From the NCBI RefSeq assembly GCF_014596525.1, contig NZ_MSJP01000105.1:123125-187124 (forward strand): DNA of 64,000 nt. Reading direction: 5' to 3'. Source of the stretch: Streptomyces sp. CBMA291 (GTDB lineage Bacteria; Actinomycetota; Actinomycetes; Streptomycetales; Streptomycetaceae). This document shows positions 54,201-62,207 of the stretch, one piece after another (position 1 is the first letter of the stretch; each line of letters opens with the position of its first letter). The notes under the pieces were generated by a model that saw only the letters and a list, made by a program, of their open reading frames with translations, had not been told where the DNA came from and searched no databases. A program made the position numbers and the translations under genes.

Positions 54201-54445
54201 CCCGCCACGAGGACAAGGAGGCGGCGGTACGGGCCCTGCTCGACACCCCGCACCCGCCGGTCCCCGGCGATCTGGCGCTCCGGGCGGCGGAGCGCGGCGC
54301 CCGCAGACTGCGGCTCGCCCTGCGGGTCCGGCGGATGCTGTGGCTGCTCGGGGCGGCTGCGGTGGTGGCGTTCACCCTGTGGGCCTCGGCGACCCGCCCG
54401 TGGGAGGCGCCCCCGGAGACGACCCCGCCGTTCGAGGGCTGGTGA
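54197..54445 (+). CDS. Small membrane protein paired with the sigma-like gene
   Basis: 82 aa: a charged N-terminus (TRHEDKEAAVRALLDTPHPP), one helix (MLWLLGAAAVVAFTLWASAT) and a short Pro/Glu-rich outer tail. It overlaps the preceding stop by four bases. The topology fits a simple membrane-anchored partner of the sigma-like protein; it lacks the zinc HxxxCxxC motif of ZAS anti-sigmas, so the role is a guess. Confidence 0.6.
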   Translation: MTRHEDKEAAVRALLDTPHPPVPGDLALRAAERGARRLRLALRVRRMLWLLGAAAVVAFTLWASATRPWEAPPETTPPFEGW

Positions 54446-54550
54446 GGGGCCCGGCCGGGGCGGGTCGACCCTGGTGAGCGGCCGGGCGGCGTACGGCTCA
54501 CAGCCCTGCGGCCCACGCCTCACGTCTCACGCCTCACAGCCCACGTCTCA

Positions 54551-54599
54551 CAGCTCACAGCTCACAGCTCACAGCTCACAGCTCACAGCTCACAGCTCA
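54551..54599. repeat. 7-bp microsatellite (cagctca)x7
   Basis: Seven perfect copies of cagctca, preceded by decayed copies (cacgtct, cacgcct) back to about 54520 and followed by ggaaacgg-type repeats to 54645. Non-coding, between convergent genes. Confidence 0.9.
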
Positions 54600-54645
54600 C
54601 AGGAAACGGTCAACGGGAAACGGGAAACGGCTCAGGGGAAACGAA

Positions 54646-54695
54646 GGGGCCGCCGGGCCCGCCCCCTGTCGCATGGGGGCGGGCCCGGCGGCCCC
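54646..54695. terminator. Very strong bidirectional terminator
   Basis: 21-bp perfect arms, ggggccgccgggcccgcccc plus c and its complement, with an 8-base loop, between the convergent membrane-protein and metB genes. Confidence 0.85.
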
Positions 54696-54782
54696 GGCGA
54701 CTGCGACCAGGCTACGGCCGCGCGGGCGGCAGCCAGGGAAGCAGACGGACAGACGGGCGGGCAGACGGGCGGGCGATCAGGC

Positions 54783-55937
54783 TCAGCCCAGGGCCTGCCG
54801 CAGGTCGGCCAGCAGGTCGTCGGCGTTCTCGATGCCCACCGAGACGCGGATCAGGTCGGCCGGGACCTCCAGGGCGGAGCCCGCGACGCTCGCGTGGGTC
54901 ATCCGGCCCGGGTGCTCGATCAGCGACTCGACGCCGCCGAGCGACTCGCCGAGGGTGAAGACACGGGTGCGGTCGCAGACCGCGACGGCCTCCTCCTCGC
55001 CGCCCCGCACCCGGAAGGAGACCATGCCGCCGAAGGACCGCATCTGCTTGGCCGCGATCTCGTGCCCGGGGTGCTCCGGCAGACCCGGGTAGAGGACCTG
55101 GACGACGTTCGGGTGCTGGGAGAGCATCTCGACGATCTTCCCGGCGTTCTCGCTGTGCCGGTCCATGCGGACCGCGAGGGTCTTGATGCCGCGCAGCACG
55201 AGCCACGCGTCGAAGGGCCCGGCGACCGCGCCCATCGCGTTCTGGTGGTACGCCAGTTCCTCGCCGAGCGCCTCGTCGGCGGTGACGAGCGCGCCGCCCA
55301 CGACGTCCGAGTGCCCGCCCATGTACTTGGTGAGCGAGTGGACGACGACATCGGCGCCGAGCGCCAGCGGCTGCTGGAGGTACGGCGAGGCGAAGGTGTT
55401 GTCGACGACCAGCTTCACCCCGGCCTGCCGGGCCACCCCGGCGACGGCCTCGATGTCGGTGATGCCGAGGAGCGGGTTCGAGGGGGTCTCGACCCAGATC
55501 AGCTTGGTACGGGCGTTGACCGCGCCCCGTACGGCCTCGATGTCGGAGGTGTCCGCCACCGAGAAGTCGACGCCCCAGCGCTGCACGACCTTGGCGAAGA
55601 GCCGGAAGGTGCCGCCGTAGGCGTCGTTCGGGATGACCACGTGGTCGCCGGGGACGAGCAGCGTGCGCAGCAGGCAGTCCTCGGCGGCCAGACCCGAGGC
55701 GAAGGCGAGCCCGCGCCGGCCGCCTTCGAGGGCCGCCAGGTTCTCTTCGAGGGCGGTCCGGGTCGGGTTGGCACTGCGGCTGTACTCGTAGCCGCCGCGC
55801 AGCCCGCCCACGCCGTCCTGCTTGTAGGTGGACACCTGGTAGATGGGCGGGACGACCGCGCCGGTCAGCGGGTCGGCCGTGTTGCCCGCGTGGATCGCGC
55901 GGGTCTCGAAGCTCTGGTGGGAGTGCTGGTCGCTCAT
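54783..55937 (-). CDS. metB: Cystathionine gamma-synthase/lyase
   Basis: 384 aa PLP enzyme. PLP Lys is in VVHSLTKYMGGHSDVVGGAL; GYEYSRSANPTRTALEENLA and FASGLAAEDCLL bind cofactor and substrate; VIPNDAYGGTFRLF and WVETPSNPLLGITD are family marks. It makes cystathionine from O-succinyl/acetyl-homoserine or cleaves it. ATG 55937 (MSDQHSHQSFETRAIHAGN) is the normal start. Confidence 0.9.
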   Translation of the reverse strand: MSDQHSHQSFETRAIHAGNTADPLTGAVVPPIYQVSTYKQDGVGGLRGGYEYSRSANPTRTALEENLAALEGGRRGLAFASGLAAEDCLLRTLLVPGDHVVIPNDAYGGTFRLFAKVVQRWGVDFSVADTSDIEAVRGAVNARTKLIWVETPSNPLLGITDIEAVAGVARQAGVKLVVDNTFASPYLQQPLALGADVVVHSLTKYMGGHSDVVGGALVTADEALGEELAYHQNAMGAVAGPFDAWLVLRGIKTLAVRMDRHSENAGKIVEMLSQHPNVVQVLYPGLPEHPGHEIAAKQMRSFGGMVSFRVRGGEEEAVAVCDRTRVFTLGESLGGVESLIEHPGRMTHASVAGSALEVPADLIRVSVGIENADDLLADLRQALG

Positions 55938-56011
55938 GGACCAGGAGCGTAGTGCCGTACGGGGGCCCGCCGCCCGCGATCCTCCCACCGGGCGTCCTGG
56001 ACAATGGACGC

Positions 56012-57118
56012 ATGGAGATTCTCTGGTTCCTGATCGCACTGGGGATGCTGTTCGGCGTCCTCGGTCCCTACGTGCTGCGTCGCCGCGCCGGGGGCATCCG
56101 TCAGGTCGCGCCGGGCACGCCCGACGCGGCGGACCCGGAGGCGTACGGATTCGCCCGCCAGGAGGAGCTGGACGTACGGCTCCCGGGCGCCGACGACGAA
56201 CTCCTGCACGTCCTCGACGTCGTCCAGACCACCCAGGACTGGCGGGCGGCCTCCCGGCTGCTCGCCGACACCCCGAAGGAGGGCGAGGCGCGCTGGCAGC
56301 GCGTCCAGGCCTTCGCGGGCGCCGCCTCCCTTGAGCTGCGGGACCGGCCGGGCGTCGGCGGGGCGTGGCTGCGGAGCTGGCGGGCGGAGGCCCCGAAGGA
56401 CGCGGGGGGCGCCGCCGTGCACGCCGAGTTCCTGGTGCAGCAGGCGTGGCGGTCCTCGACGGTGGGCACGGACGATTTCCGGATCATCCTGGAGGAGGCG
56501 CGGAAGGTCTCCGAGGAGGCGGCGCTGCTCGCGCCGGGCGACCCGGTGCCGTATCTGCCGCAGCTGGCGGTGGCGCGGGGGCTCGGCTACGGCCCCGAGC
56601 AGTTCGACCAGGTGTGGGCGCGGGTCATCGACCGGGCGCCGCAGCACATGGGGGCGCATCTGGCGGCCCTGCACTACTGGTGCGAGAAGTGGCACGGCTC
56701 GCGCGAGGAGGCCGACCACTTCGCGACGACGGCCGCCGCCCGCGCCCCGCAGGGCTCGCTGCTCGCCGCGCTGCCGCTGTTCGCGGTGCACGAGCACGTG
56801 CCGGACGTGGTGCTCGTGCAGGACTTCTTCCGTACGGCGGTGGTGTCGAAGGCGATGGAGGGCGCGCTGTACGCGGTGCGGGCGGCCCGCCCGGACGACC
56901 CGATGGCGGCGCACGTACGGCATCTGCTCGTCTGGTTCCTGGTCCGGGCCGAGCGCTGGTCGGAGGCGATGCACCAGCTGGTGCGGGTCGACGGGCACGT
57001 GGGCGCGGTCCCGTGGACGCTGAGCGAGGACCCGGCGGAGCTGTACACGGTCTTCCGGAACCTGGCGGTGGCGGGCTACGAGGCGAACGGCGGCAGCCCG
57101 GCGACGCTGCCGCGCTGA
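56012..57118 (+). CDS. Conserved membrane-anchored protein of unknown function
   Basis: 368 aa. One N-terminal helix (ILWFLIALGMLFGVLGPYVL) then a soluble helical region with TPR-like spacing (RWQRVQAFAGAASLELRDRP, AALHYWCEKWHGSREEADHF, YAVRAARPDDPMAAHVRHLL). Probably cytoplasmic, scaffold-like. In streptomycetes it lies between metB and msrA as I recall. No catalytic motif seen. Confidence 0.75.
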   Translation: MEILWFLIALGMLFGVLGPYVLRRRAGGIRQVAPGTPDAADPEAYGFARQEELDVRLPGADDELLHVLDVVQTTQDWRAASRLLADTPKEGEARWQRVQAFAGAASLELRDRPGVGGAWLRSWRAEAPKDAGGAAVHAEFLVQQAWRSSTVGTDDFRIILEEARKVSEEAALLAPGDPVPYLPQLAVARGLGYGPEQFDQVWARVIDRAPQHMGAHLAALHYWCEKWHGSREEADHFATTAAARAPQGSLLAALPLFAVHEHVPDVVLVQDFFRTAVVSKAMEGALYAVRAARPDDPMAAHVRHLLVWFLVRAERWSEAMHQLVRVDGHVGAVPWTLSEDPAELYTVFRNLAVAGYEANGGSPATLPR

Positions 57119-57257
57119 GGCTCCCGTGGGGGTCCAGTGTTGGGGGGCTCCCGTGGGGGGGCTCCCATGTGCGTGCGTGCGTGCGTGTGGGGGGGGAATC
57201 CCTCCCATCCCGTCCTTGTTGTGACGACTGCCGACGACCGTCGAGGAGAGATGCCGC

Positions 57258-57914
57258 ATGTTCCTGTCCCGCACCCCCGTCCTCCCCACCCCCGAGCAGG
57301 CGCTGCGCGGACGTCCCGAGCCGGAGTTCGGCGTGCCCGAGCGCCACACCGTCCTCGGCACCCCGCTCGCGGGCCCGTACCCGGCGGGCCTGGAGGTCGC
57401 GGACTTCGCCCTGGGCTGCTTCTGGGGCGCCGAGCGCAAGTTCTGGCAGACCGACGGCGTCTGGACGACCCTCGTCGGCTACCAGGGCGGCTACACGCCG
57501 AACCCGGCGTACGAGGAAGTCTGCTCGGGCCTGACCGGGCACACCGAGGTCGTCCGGGTCGTCTTCGACCCGTCGAAGGTCTCGTACGAGAGCCTCCTGA
57601 AGCTGTTCTGGGAGTCGCACAACCCGACGCAGGGCTTCCGCCAGGGCAACGACGTCGGCACCCAGTACCGCTCGGCGATCCACACCCACACCCCCGAGCA
57701 GGCGGCGTCCGCCGAGTCCTCCCGCACGGCCTACCAGCGGGTCCTGACGGGCGCGGGCCACGCCACGATCACCACCGAGATCCTGCCCGCCGCCGACCGC
57801 CCCTTCTACCCGGCGGAGGCGTACCACCAGCAGTACCTGGACAAGAACCCGGCGGGCTACTGCGGCATCGGCGGCACGGGGGTCTCGTGCCCGATCGGGG
57901 TGGCGCGGGCCTGA
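57258..57914 (+). CDS. msrA: Peptide methionine sulfoxide reductase A
   Basis: 218 aa. Catalytic Cys in FALGCFWGAERKFWQ; VGYQGGYTPNPAYEEVCSG, GHTEVVRVVFDP and FWESHNPTQGFRQGNDVGTQ complete the fold. The extra Cys of AGYCGIGGTGVSCPIG could be resolving residues. Reduces Met-S-sulfoxide. GAGAGATGCC before the ATG gives the ribosome site. Confidence 0.95.
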   Translation: MFLSRTPVLPTPEQALRGRPEPEFGVPERHTVLGTPLAGPYPAGLEVADFALGCFWGAERKFWQTDGVWTTLVGYQGGYTPNPAYEEVCSGLTGHTEVVRVVFDPSKVSYESLLKLFWESHNPTQGFRQGNDVGTQYRSAIHTHTPEQAASAESSRTAYQRVLTGAGHATITTEILPAADRPFYPAEAYHQQYLDKNPAGYCGIGGTGVSCPIGVARA

Positions 57915-57960
57915 CGGACCGGTCCCCGGCCGGGGGCCGTCCGCACCTGTCCGGGGCCCG

Positions 57961-58011
57961 CCCGGGACCCGCGTAAAAGCTTCGGTCCCGGGTGGGCCCC
58001 CTGGTTACACT
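57961..58011 (+). promoter_or_regulatory. Promoter of the ABC-F operon inside an inverted repeat
   Basis: A -10 box tacact is at 58006-58011 with a ttcggt -35-like hexamer at 57981-57986. An AT patch (taaaag) lies just before the -35, as WblC/WhiB7 promoters have. cccgggacc / ggtcccggg (57961-57969, 57984-57992) may be the msrA terminator or an operator. A start about 7 bp after the -10 coincides with the leader ATG. Confidence 0.5.
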
Positions 58012-58018
58012 CGTTCGC

Positions 58019-58045
58019 ATGGGTGCGTACTACTTCTTCCTCTGA
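58019..58045 (+). CDS. 8-codon leader peptide of the ABC-F gene
   Basis: ATG GGT GCG TAC TAC TTC TTC CTC TGA encodes MGAYYFFL. The predicted transcript starts at or next to its ATG, so it would be translated leaderless. Short aromatic leader peptides precede antibiotic-induced ABC-F and erm genes, where a stalled ribosome changes the fold of the downstream RNA. The 113 bp after it leads to the ABC-F ATG. Confidence 0.6.
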   Translation: MGAYYFFL

Positions 58046-58158
58046 TTCCGGCCGTGGACACGGTCCGGTCCGTCGTCTCGGTGCCCGAGGGTGCGGCGGC
58101 GGGGTTCCGGTGTCCTCTCCCCCGGCCCGAAGACCGCCCGGCGATCAGGGAAGAACCC
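58046..58158 (+). promoter_or_regulatory. Putative attenuator between leader and ABC-F
   Basis: The 113-bp leader has several possible stems, for example ccgtggacacgg at 58052-58063 and GC-rich pairings of ggcggcgggg with ccccggcccg around 58090-58140. Alternative folding controlled by ribosome position on the leader ORF is plausible but cannot be computed here. Confidence 0.4.
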
Positions 58159-59859
58159 ATGCGCGAACGCGCCCAATTGACCTTGAAGGACGTCTCCGTC
58201 TCCTACGGGGACCGGTCCGTCCTCGAACAGATCTCGTTCACCGTCCGTCCCGGTGAGAAGGCCGCCGTCATCGGTGAGAACGGCTCCGGGAAGTCCACGC
58301 TGCTCCGGCTGGTCGCCGGGGTGGAGCCGCCCGGACGCGGGGAGGTGACCGTACGGTTCCCCGGTGGTGTCGCCCGGCTCGCGCAGACGCCCGCCGAGAC
58401 CTTCGGGCTCGGGCCCGGGGCCGTCGTGCGCGACGCCGTCGACGCGGCGCTCGCCGGACTCCGCGCCCTGGAACGGGAGATGCGGGCCGCCGAGGAGCGG
58501 CTCGGCTCCGCGACGCCGGACGAGCTTCTCGCGTACGGGGAGCTGGCCGCCCGCTTCGAGGAGCGGGGCGGCTACACGGCCGACGCGGAGGTGGCCGCCG
58601 CGCTGTCCGGCCTCGGTCTCGGCGGTGTCTCCCGCGAGCGGCGGCTCGGCACCCTCTCCGGCGGGGAGCGGGCACGGCTCGCGCTCGCCTGCGTCCTCGC
58701 ATCGGGCGCCGAACTGCTGCTCCTCGACGAGCCGACCAACCATCTGGACCGGGCCGCCGCCGACTGGCTCGCGGAGCGGCTGCGCGGGCACCGGGGCACG
58801 GTGGTGACCGTCACCCACGACCGGGACTTCCTGGAGCGCGTCTCCACGACCGTCCTCGAAGTCGACCGGGACACCCGGTCGGTGATCCGGTACGGCGACG
58901 GCTGGGCCGGTTACCGCGCGGCGAAGGCGGCGGAGCTGCGCCGCAGGGCCCGGGAGCACGAGGAGTGGCGGGAGGAGCTGGCGCGTACGGAGGAGCTGGT
59001 GGCCTCGGCCGGGCAGCGTCTCGCCGGTTCGGGCAAGGACCCCCGGCAGGGCTTCGGCAAGCACCGTCGCTCCCATGAGAACAAGCTCTCCGGCCAGGTC
59101 AGGACGGCCCGCACCCGGCTCGACCAGCTTCGTCGCGCCCCGGTCCCGGCCCCGCCGGAGCCCCTGCGCTTCACCGCCCGGCTGAGAACCGTCTCGCGGT
59201 CGGGCCTGGTGGACGGCGAGGCCGGGAGGGGTGGGCGCGCGGGCCTCCCGCCGGGCTCCGGGGCCGACGGGCACGCCGGGTCCCCCGGCCCGCTCGTCGA
59301 GTTGGCCGATGTCGTGGTCGGCCGGCGGTTGCGGATCGAGGGGCTGCGGATCGCGGCCGGGGAACGGCTGCTCGTCTCCGGGCCCAACGGGGCGGGCAAG
59401 ACGACCCTGCTCCGGGTCCTCGCCGGGGAGCTGCGGCCCGACCGGGGCACGGTCGTCCGGGCGGGCGGGATCGGCTATCTGCGGCAGGAGCCGCCCGCCG
59501 TACCGGCGTCGGAGCCGCTGCTCACCGCGTACGCGGCGGGGCGTCCCGGGCTGCCCGAGGAGCACGCGGAGGAGCTGTCGGCCCTCGGGCTGTTCCGGGT
59601 GGAGGACCTGGCGGTGCCGGTGGCGCGGCTCTCGGTGGGGCAGCGGCGGCGCCTTGAGCTGGCCCGGCTGGTGACCCGTCCGGCCGATCTGCTCGTCCTG
59701 GACGAGCCGACCAACCATGTGACGCTCTCCCTGGTGGAGGAGTTGGAGGCGGCCCTCGCCGTCTTCCCCGGCGCGGTGGTCGCGGTCTCCCACGACCGTC
59801 GGTTCCGGAGCGGGTTCGGCGGCGGGCGGCTCGAACTGCGCGGGGGCCGGGTGGCGTAG
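58159..59859 (+). CDS. ABC-F ribosome-protection ATPase
   Basis: 566 aa, two ABC domains and no membrane part. Domain 1: IGENGSGKSTLL, LSGGERARLALA, LLLLDEPTNHLDRAAADWLA. Linker with RQGFGKHRRSHENK (P-site arm region). Domain 2: SGPNGAGKTTLL, LSVGQRRRLELARL (signature altered), LVLDEPTNHVTLS. In this family the two catalytic Glu (DEPTN) drive displacement of antibiotics from the ribosome. GGGAAGAACCC precedes ATG 58159. Domain 2 lacks the classic LSGG, common in ABC-F resistance proteins. Regulation is by the leader ORF. Confidence 0.92.
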   Translation: MRERAQLTLKDVSVSYGDRSVLEQISFTVRPGEKAAVIGENGSGKSTLLRLVAGVEPPGRGEVTVRFPGGVARLAQTPAETFGLGPGAVVRDAVDAALAGLRALEREMRAAEERLGSATPDELLAYGELAARFEERGGYTADAEVAAALSGLGLGGVSRERRLGTLSGGERARLALACVLASGAELLLLDEPTNHLDRAAADWLAERLRGHRGTVVTVTHDRDFLERVSTTVLEVDRDTRSVIRYGDGWAGYRAAKAAELRRRAREHEEWREELARTEELVASAGQRLAGSGKDPRQGFGKHRRSHENKLSGQVRTARTRLDQLRRAPVPAPPEPLRFTARLRTVSRSGLVDGEAGRGGRAGLPPGSGADGHAGSPGPLVELADVVVGRRLRIEGLRIAAGERLLVSGPNGAGKTTLLRVLAGELRPDRGTVVRAGGIGYLRQEPPAVPASEPLLTAYAAGRPGLPEEHAEELSALGLFRVEDLAVPVARLSVGQRRRLELARLVTRPADLLVLDEPTNHVTLSLVEELEAALAVFPGAVVAVSHDRRFRSGFGGGRLELRGGRVA

Positions 59860-59868
59860 GGACGCGGA

Positions 59869-59899
59869 ACGGCCCCCTTCCAGTCGGGAAGGGGGCCGT
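59869..59899. terminator. ABC-F terminator
   Basis: acggcccccttcc / ggaagggggccgt, 13-bp perfect arms with a 5-base loop, 10 bp past the stop. Confidence 0.85.
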
Positions 59900-59919
59900 C
59901 TCGTGGTGTGCGGGCGGGG

Positions 59920-61179
59920 TCAGGCGGCCGAACCGGCCTTCCACTCCGACCAGTTCATGTTCCAGCCGTTGAGGCCGTTGTCCGGGGCGATCGTCTTGTC
60001 GTGGGAGTTCTTGACGATCACGACGTCGCCGATCATCGAGTTGTCGAAGAACCAGGCGGCCTGCTGATTCGGGTCGCCCGCGCCCTTGACGTCGGCGAGG
60101 CCCACGCAGCCGTGGCTGGTGTTCGCGCTGCCGAAGATCGAGCGGGAGCCCCAGTAGTTGCCGTGGATGAAGGTGCCGGACGTGGACAGGCGCATGGCGT
60201 GCGGCACGTCCTTGATGTCGTACTCGCCCTTGCCGTCGGAGTCGGTGAAGCCGACGGTGGCGCCGTTCATCCGGGTCTCCTTGAACTTCTCGGAGATCAC
60301 CATCTTGCCGTTGTAGGTGGTGTTGTCCGGGGATCCCGCGGAGATCGGGATGGTCTTGACGGTCTTGCCGTCCTGCGTGACGGTCATCGTCTTGGTGGCG
60401 ACGTCGACGGTCGAGACCTGGTTGCGGCCGATCTTGAAGGTGACCGTCTTCTGCTGGACGCCGAAGATGCCGGGGGCGCCCTCGACGCCGTCGAGGTCGA
60501 GCTTCAGGGTGACCGTGGAGCCCTCGGTCCAGTAGGCGTCGGGGCGGAAGTCGAGGCGCTGGGAGTTGAACCAGTGCCCGACGACCTCCTGGCCGGAGCT
60601 GGAGGAGACGGAGACCGCGCCCTGGACGGCCTTGCGGTCCTTGATCGCCTTGTTGAAGGTGATCGAGACGGGCATGCCGACGCCGACGGTCGAACCGTCC
60701 TCGGGCGTGAAGTTGCCGATGAAGCTGTTGGCCTTGGAGACGGTCGTGAACGAGGAGTTCTCGTGGGCTTCGAGACCGGTCGCGTCGACGGCGGTCACGG
60801 CGATCTTGTAGACCGTGGCCCGCTTCAGCTGGCCGGTGGGCTTCCAGCTGAGACCGTCGGCCGCTATCTCGCCCTTGACGGCGTCGCCCTCGGCGGAGGT
60901 CATCGTGACCCCGGTGAGCTTGCCCTCGGCGACCGTGACCTTGGCGTCGTTGTTGATCGACGCGTTCTGCACGCCGTTCTTCGGCGAGATGGTGATCTGC
61001 GCCTTGGAGGTCTTCTGCGCCGCCGCCTCGTCGACCTGGGCCTGTGACTCCGGCTTCGCGGAGCCGGAGGCACCTGCGGCGGCCTTGTCCCCGTCGTTGC
61101 ACGCCGAGAGCACCAGCATGCCGCTGAGCACTGCTGCCGCGGCGGCCAGACCCCTGCGGCGGCGCTTGCCGTCCGTCAT
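59920..61179 (-). CDS. L,D-transpeptidase lipoprotein
   Basis: 419 aa from ATG 61179, supported by GGAG 9 bp upstream; ATG 61194 is possible. The lipobox is LSGMLVLSAC, so it is anchored to the membrane outside. Two Ig-like beta domains (AQITISPKNGVQNASINNDA to FTPEDGSTVG) precede the YkuD domain: GTFIHGNYWGSRSIFG and SHGCVGL, with Cys as nucleophile. It makes 3-3 peptidoglycan cross-links. The final region is Trp-rich (GWNMNWSEW). Confidence 0.9.
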   Translation of the reverse strand: MTDGKRRRRGLAAAAAVLSGMLVLSACNDGDKAAAGASGSAKPESQAQVDEAAAQKTSKAQITISPKNGVQNASINNDAKVTVAEGKLTGVTMTSAEGDAVKGEIAADGLSWKPTGQLKRATVYKIAVTAVDATGLEAHENSSFTTVSKANSFIGNFTPEDGSTVGVGMPVSITFNKAIKDRKAVQGAVSVSSSSGQEVVGHWFNSQRLDFRPDAYWTEGSTVTLKLDLDGVEGAPGIFGVQQKTVTFKIGRNQVSTVDVATKTMTVTQDGKTVKTIPISAGSPDNTTYNGKMVISEKFKETRMNGATVGFTDSDGKGEYDIKDVPHAMRLSTSGTFIHGNYWGSRSIFGSANTSHGCVGLADVKGAGDPNQQAAWFFDNSMIGDVVIVKNSHDKTIAPDNGLNGWNMNWSEWKAGSAA

Positions 61180-61400
61180 CACACGCTTCTCCATCGTCGC
61201 CGGTTCCCTGTCGATATCTTCCAGGAACTCCATGACACCCCGTCCGGTTCCGGACGCGGGGCGTTTGTGGGGAACACCACTGACCGACACGCATGTGCGA
61301 GCCGCCCGGTTCCACGCGTCCTGGCGGATCCGGCCATCCTCCCGCGAGATCGGGCCCCGGGACAACGCCCCGGGGCCCGATCGGCAGGAGGTCGCCCGCC

Positions 61401-61739
61401 CTACGGCCGGTCGTCGTCTTCCTCGTCCCCATCTTCCTCGCCGAGGTCCCACTCCAGGGCATCGGGGTCGTACTCGATCTCCTCGCTGCTCCAGGACGCC
61501 TGGACCATCTCGATCCCGGGGACGTCACGGATCAGGTCGAAGGGCTCGACGAGGTAGGCGAGGGCCTCGGCGCCGTCCTCGCGGGCGGCGGCGCGGGCGT
61601 GCACCCGCTCCTCCTCCGGCATGAACTCGTCGGCGTCGATGCGGGCCTCGGCCGCCTCGGTCAGTTCGGCCGGGCCGTCGATTTCCAGGACGACATCGAC
61701 ACGAAGGCGGACATAACGTGGTGACTCAGGTGTGCTCAT
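61401..61739 (-). CDS. Small acidic protein of unknown function
   Basis: 112 aa, start MSTPESPRYVRLRVDVVLEI. Very acidic C-terminus (DLGEEDGDEEDDDRP). Soluble, no signal. Resembles conserved streptomycete proteins near hutH as I remember. No motif assigned. Confidence 0.65.
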   Translation of the reverse strand: MSTPESPRYVRLRVDVVLEIDGPAELTEAAEARIDADEFMPEEERVHARAAAREDGAEALAYLVEPFDLIRDVPGIEMVQASWSSEEIEYDPDALEWDLGEEDGDEEDDDRP

Positions 61740-61850
61740 GAGTCGGAGCGTAGGCGCCTGCGGGGCCTCGGCTTTCCCGCGACCCGCTGAGTTCATTAGC
61801 ATCGGCGCGTCGACCAATTCGCGGTTTCCGCAAGGGGGATCGAAATTTCC

Positions 61851-62117
61851 GTGTCCGCCGCCCATCGCCTGCTGCTGACCGCGACCGTCGCGGCCGCGCT
61901 GCTGTGCGCCCTGTGGTTCGTGCCGTCCGCGAGCGCCACCGACGAGCAGGGAGGTGCCCGTACGGGCGCGACCCTGGAGGCCCCCGCCCCGGGTGGCACA
62001 GGGCCCTCCGAGGACGGCCGGGACTCCACCGTCTACTTCCTCGGCGGTACGGCCCTGCTGGGCCTCGGCGCGACCTCCGTGACCCTTGCGATGCGCCGGC
62101 GGGGGCGCGCGTCCTGA
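61851..62117 (+). CDS. Small secreted/membrane protein
   Basis: 88 aa from GTG 61851. Signal-like helix (LLLTATVAAALLCALWFVPS, cut near ASA), a low-complexity Gly/Pro/Thr middle and a second helix (YFLGGTALLGLGATSVTLAM) with RRRGRAS at the end. This is the layout of a C-terminally anchored surface peptide without an LPXTG motif. Confidence 0.6.
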   Translation: MSAAHRLLLTATVAAALLCALWFVPSASATDEQGGARTGATLEAPAPGGTGPSEDGRDSTVYFLGGTALLGLGATSVTLAMRRRGRAS

Positions 62118-62207
62118 CCCGGCCGGACGGCTCCCGGACCGCCGCCCCCGGGACCGGCGGCGCCCGGACCCCCGGGACCGGTGGCGCCCGGCCGTCTCAC
62201 TCCCGGC

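Noticed and set aside
57165..57200. tgcg/tgtg simple repeats before msrA
   Set aside because: Short low-complexity sequence without symmetry or position that suggests a role.
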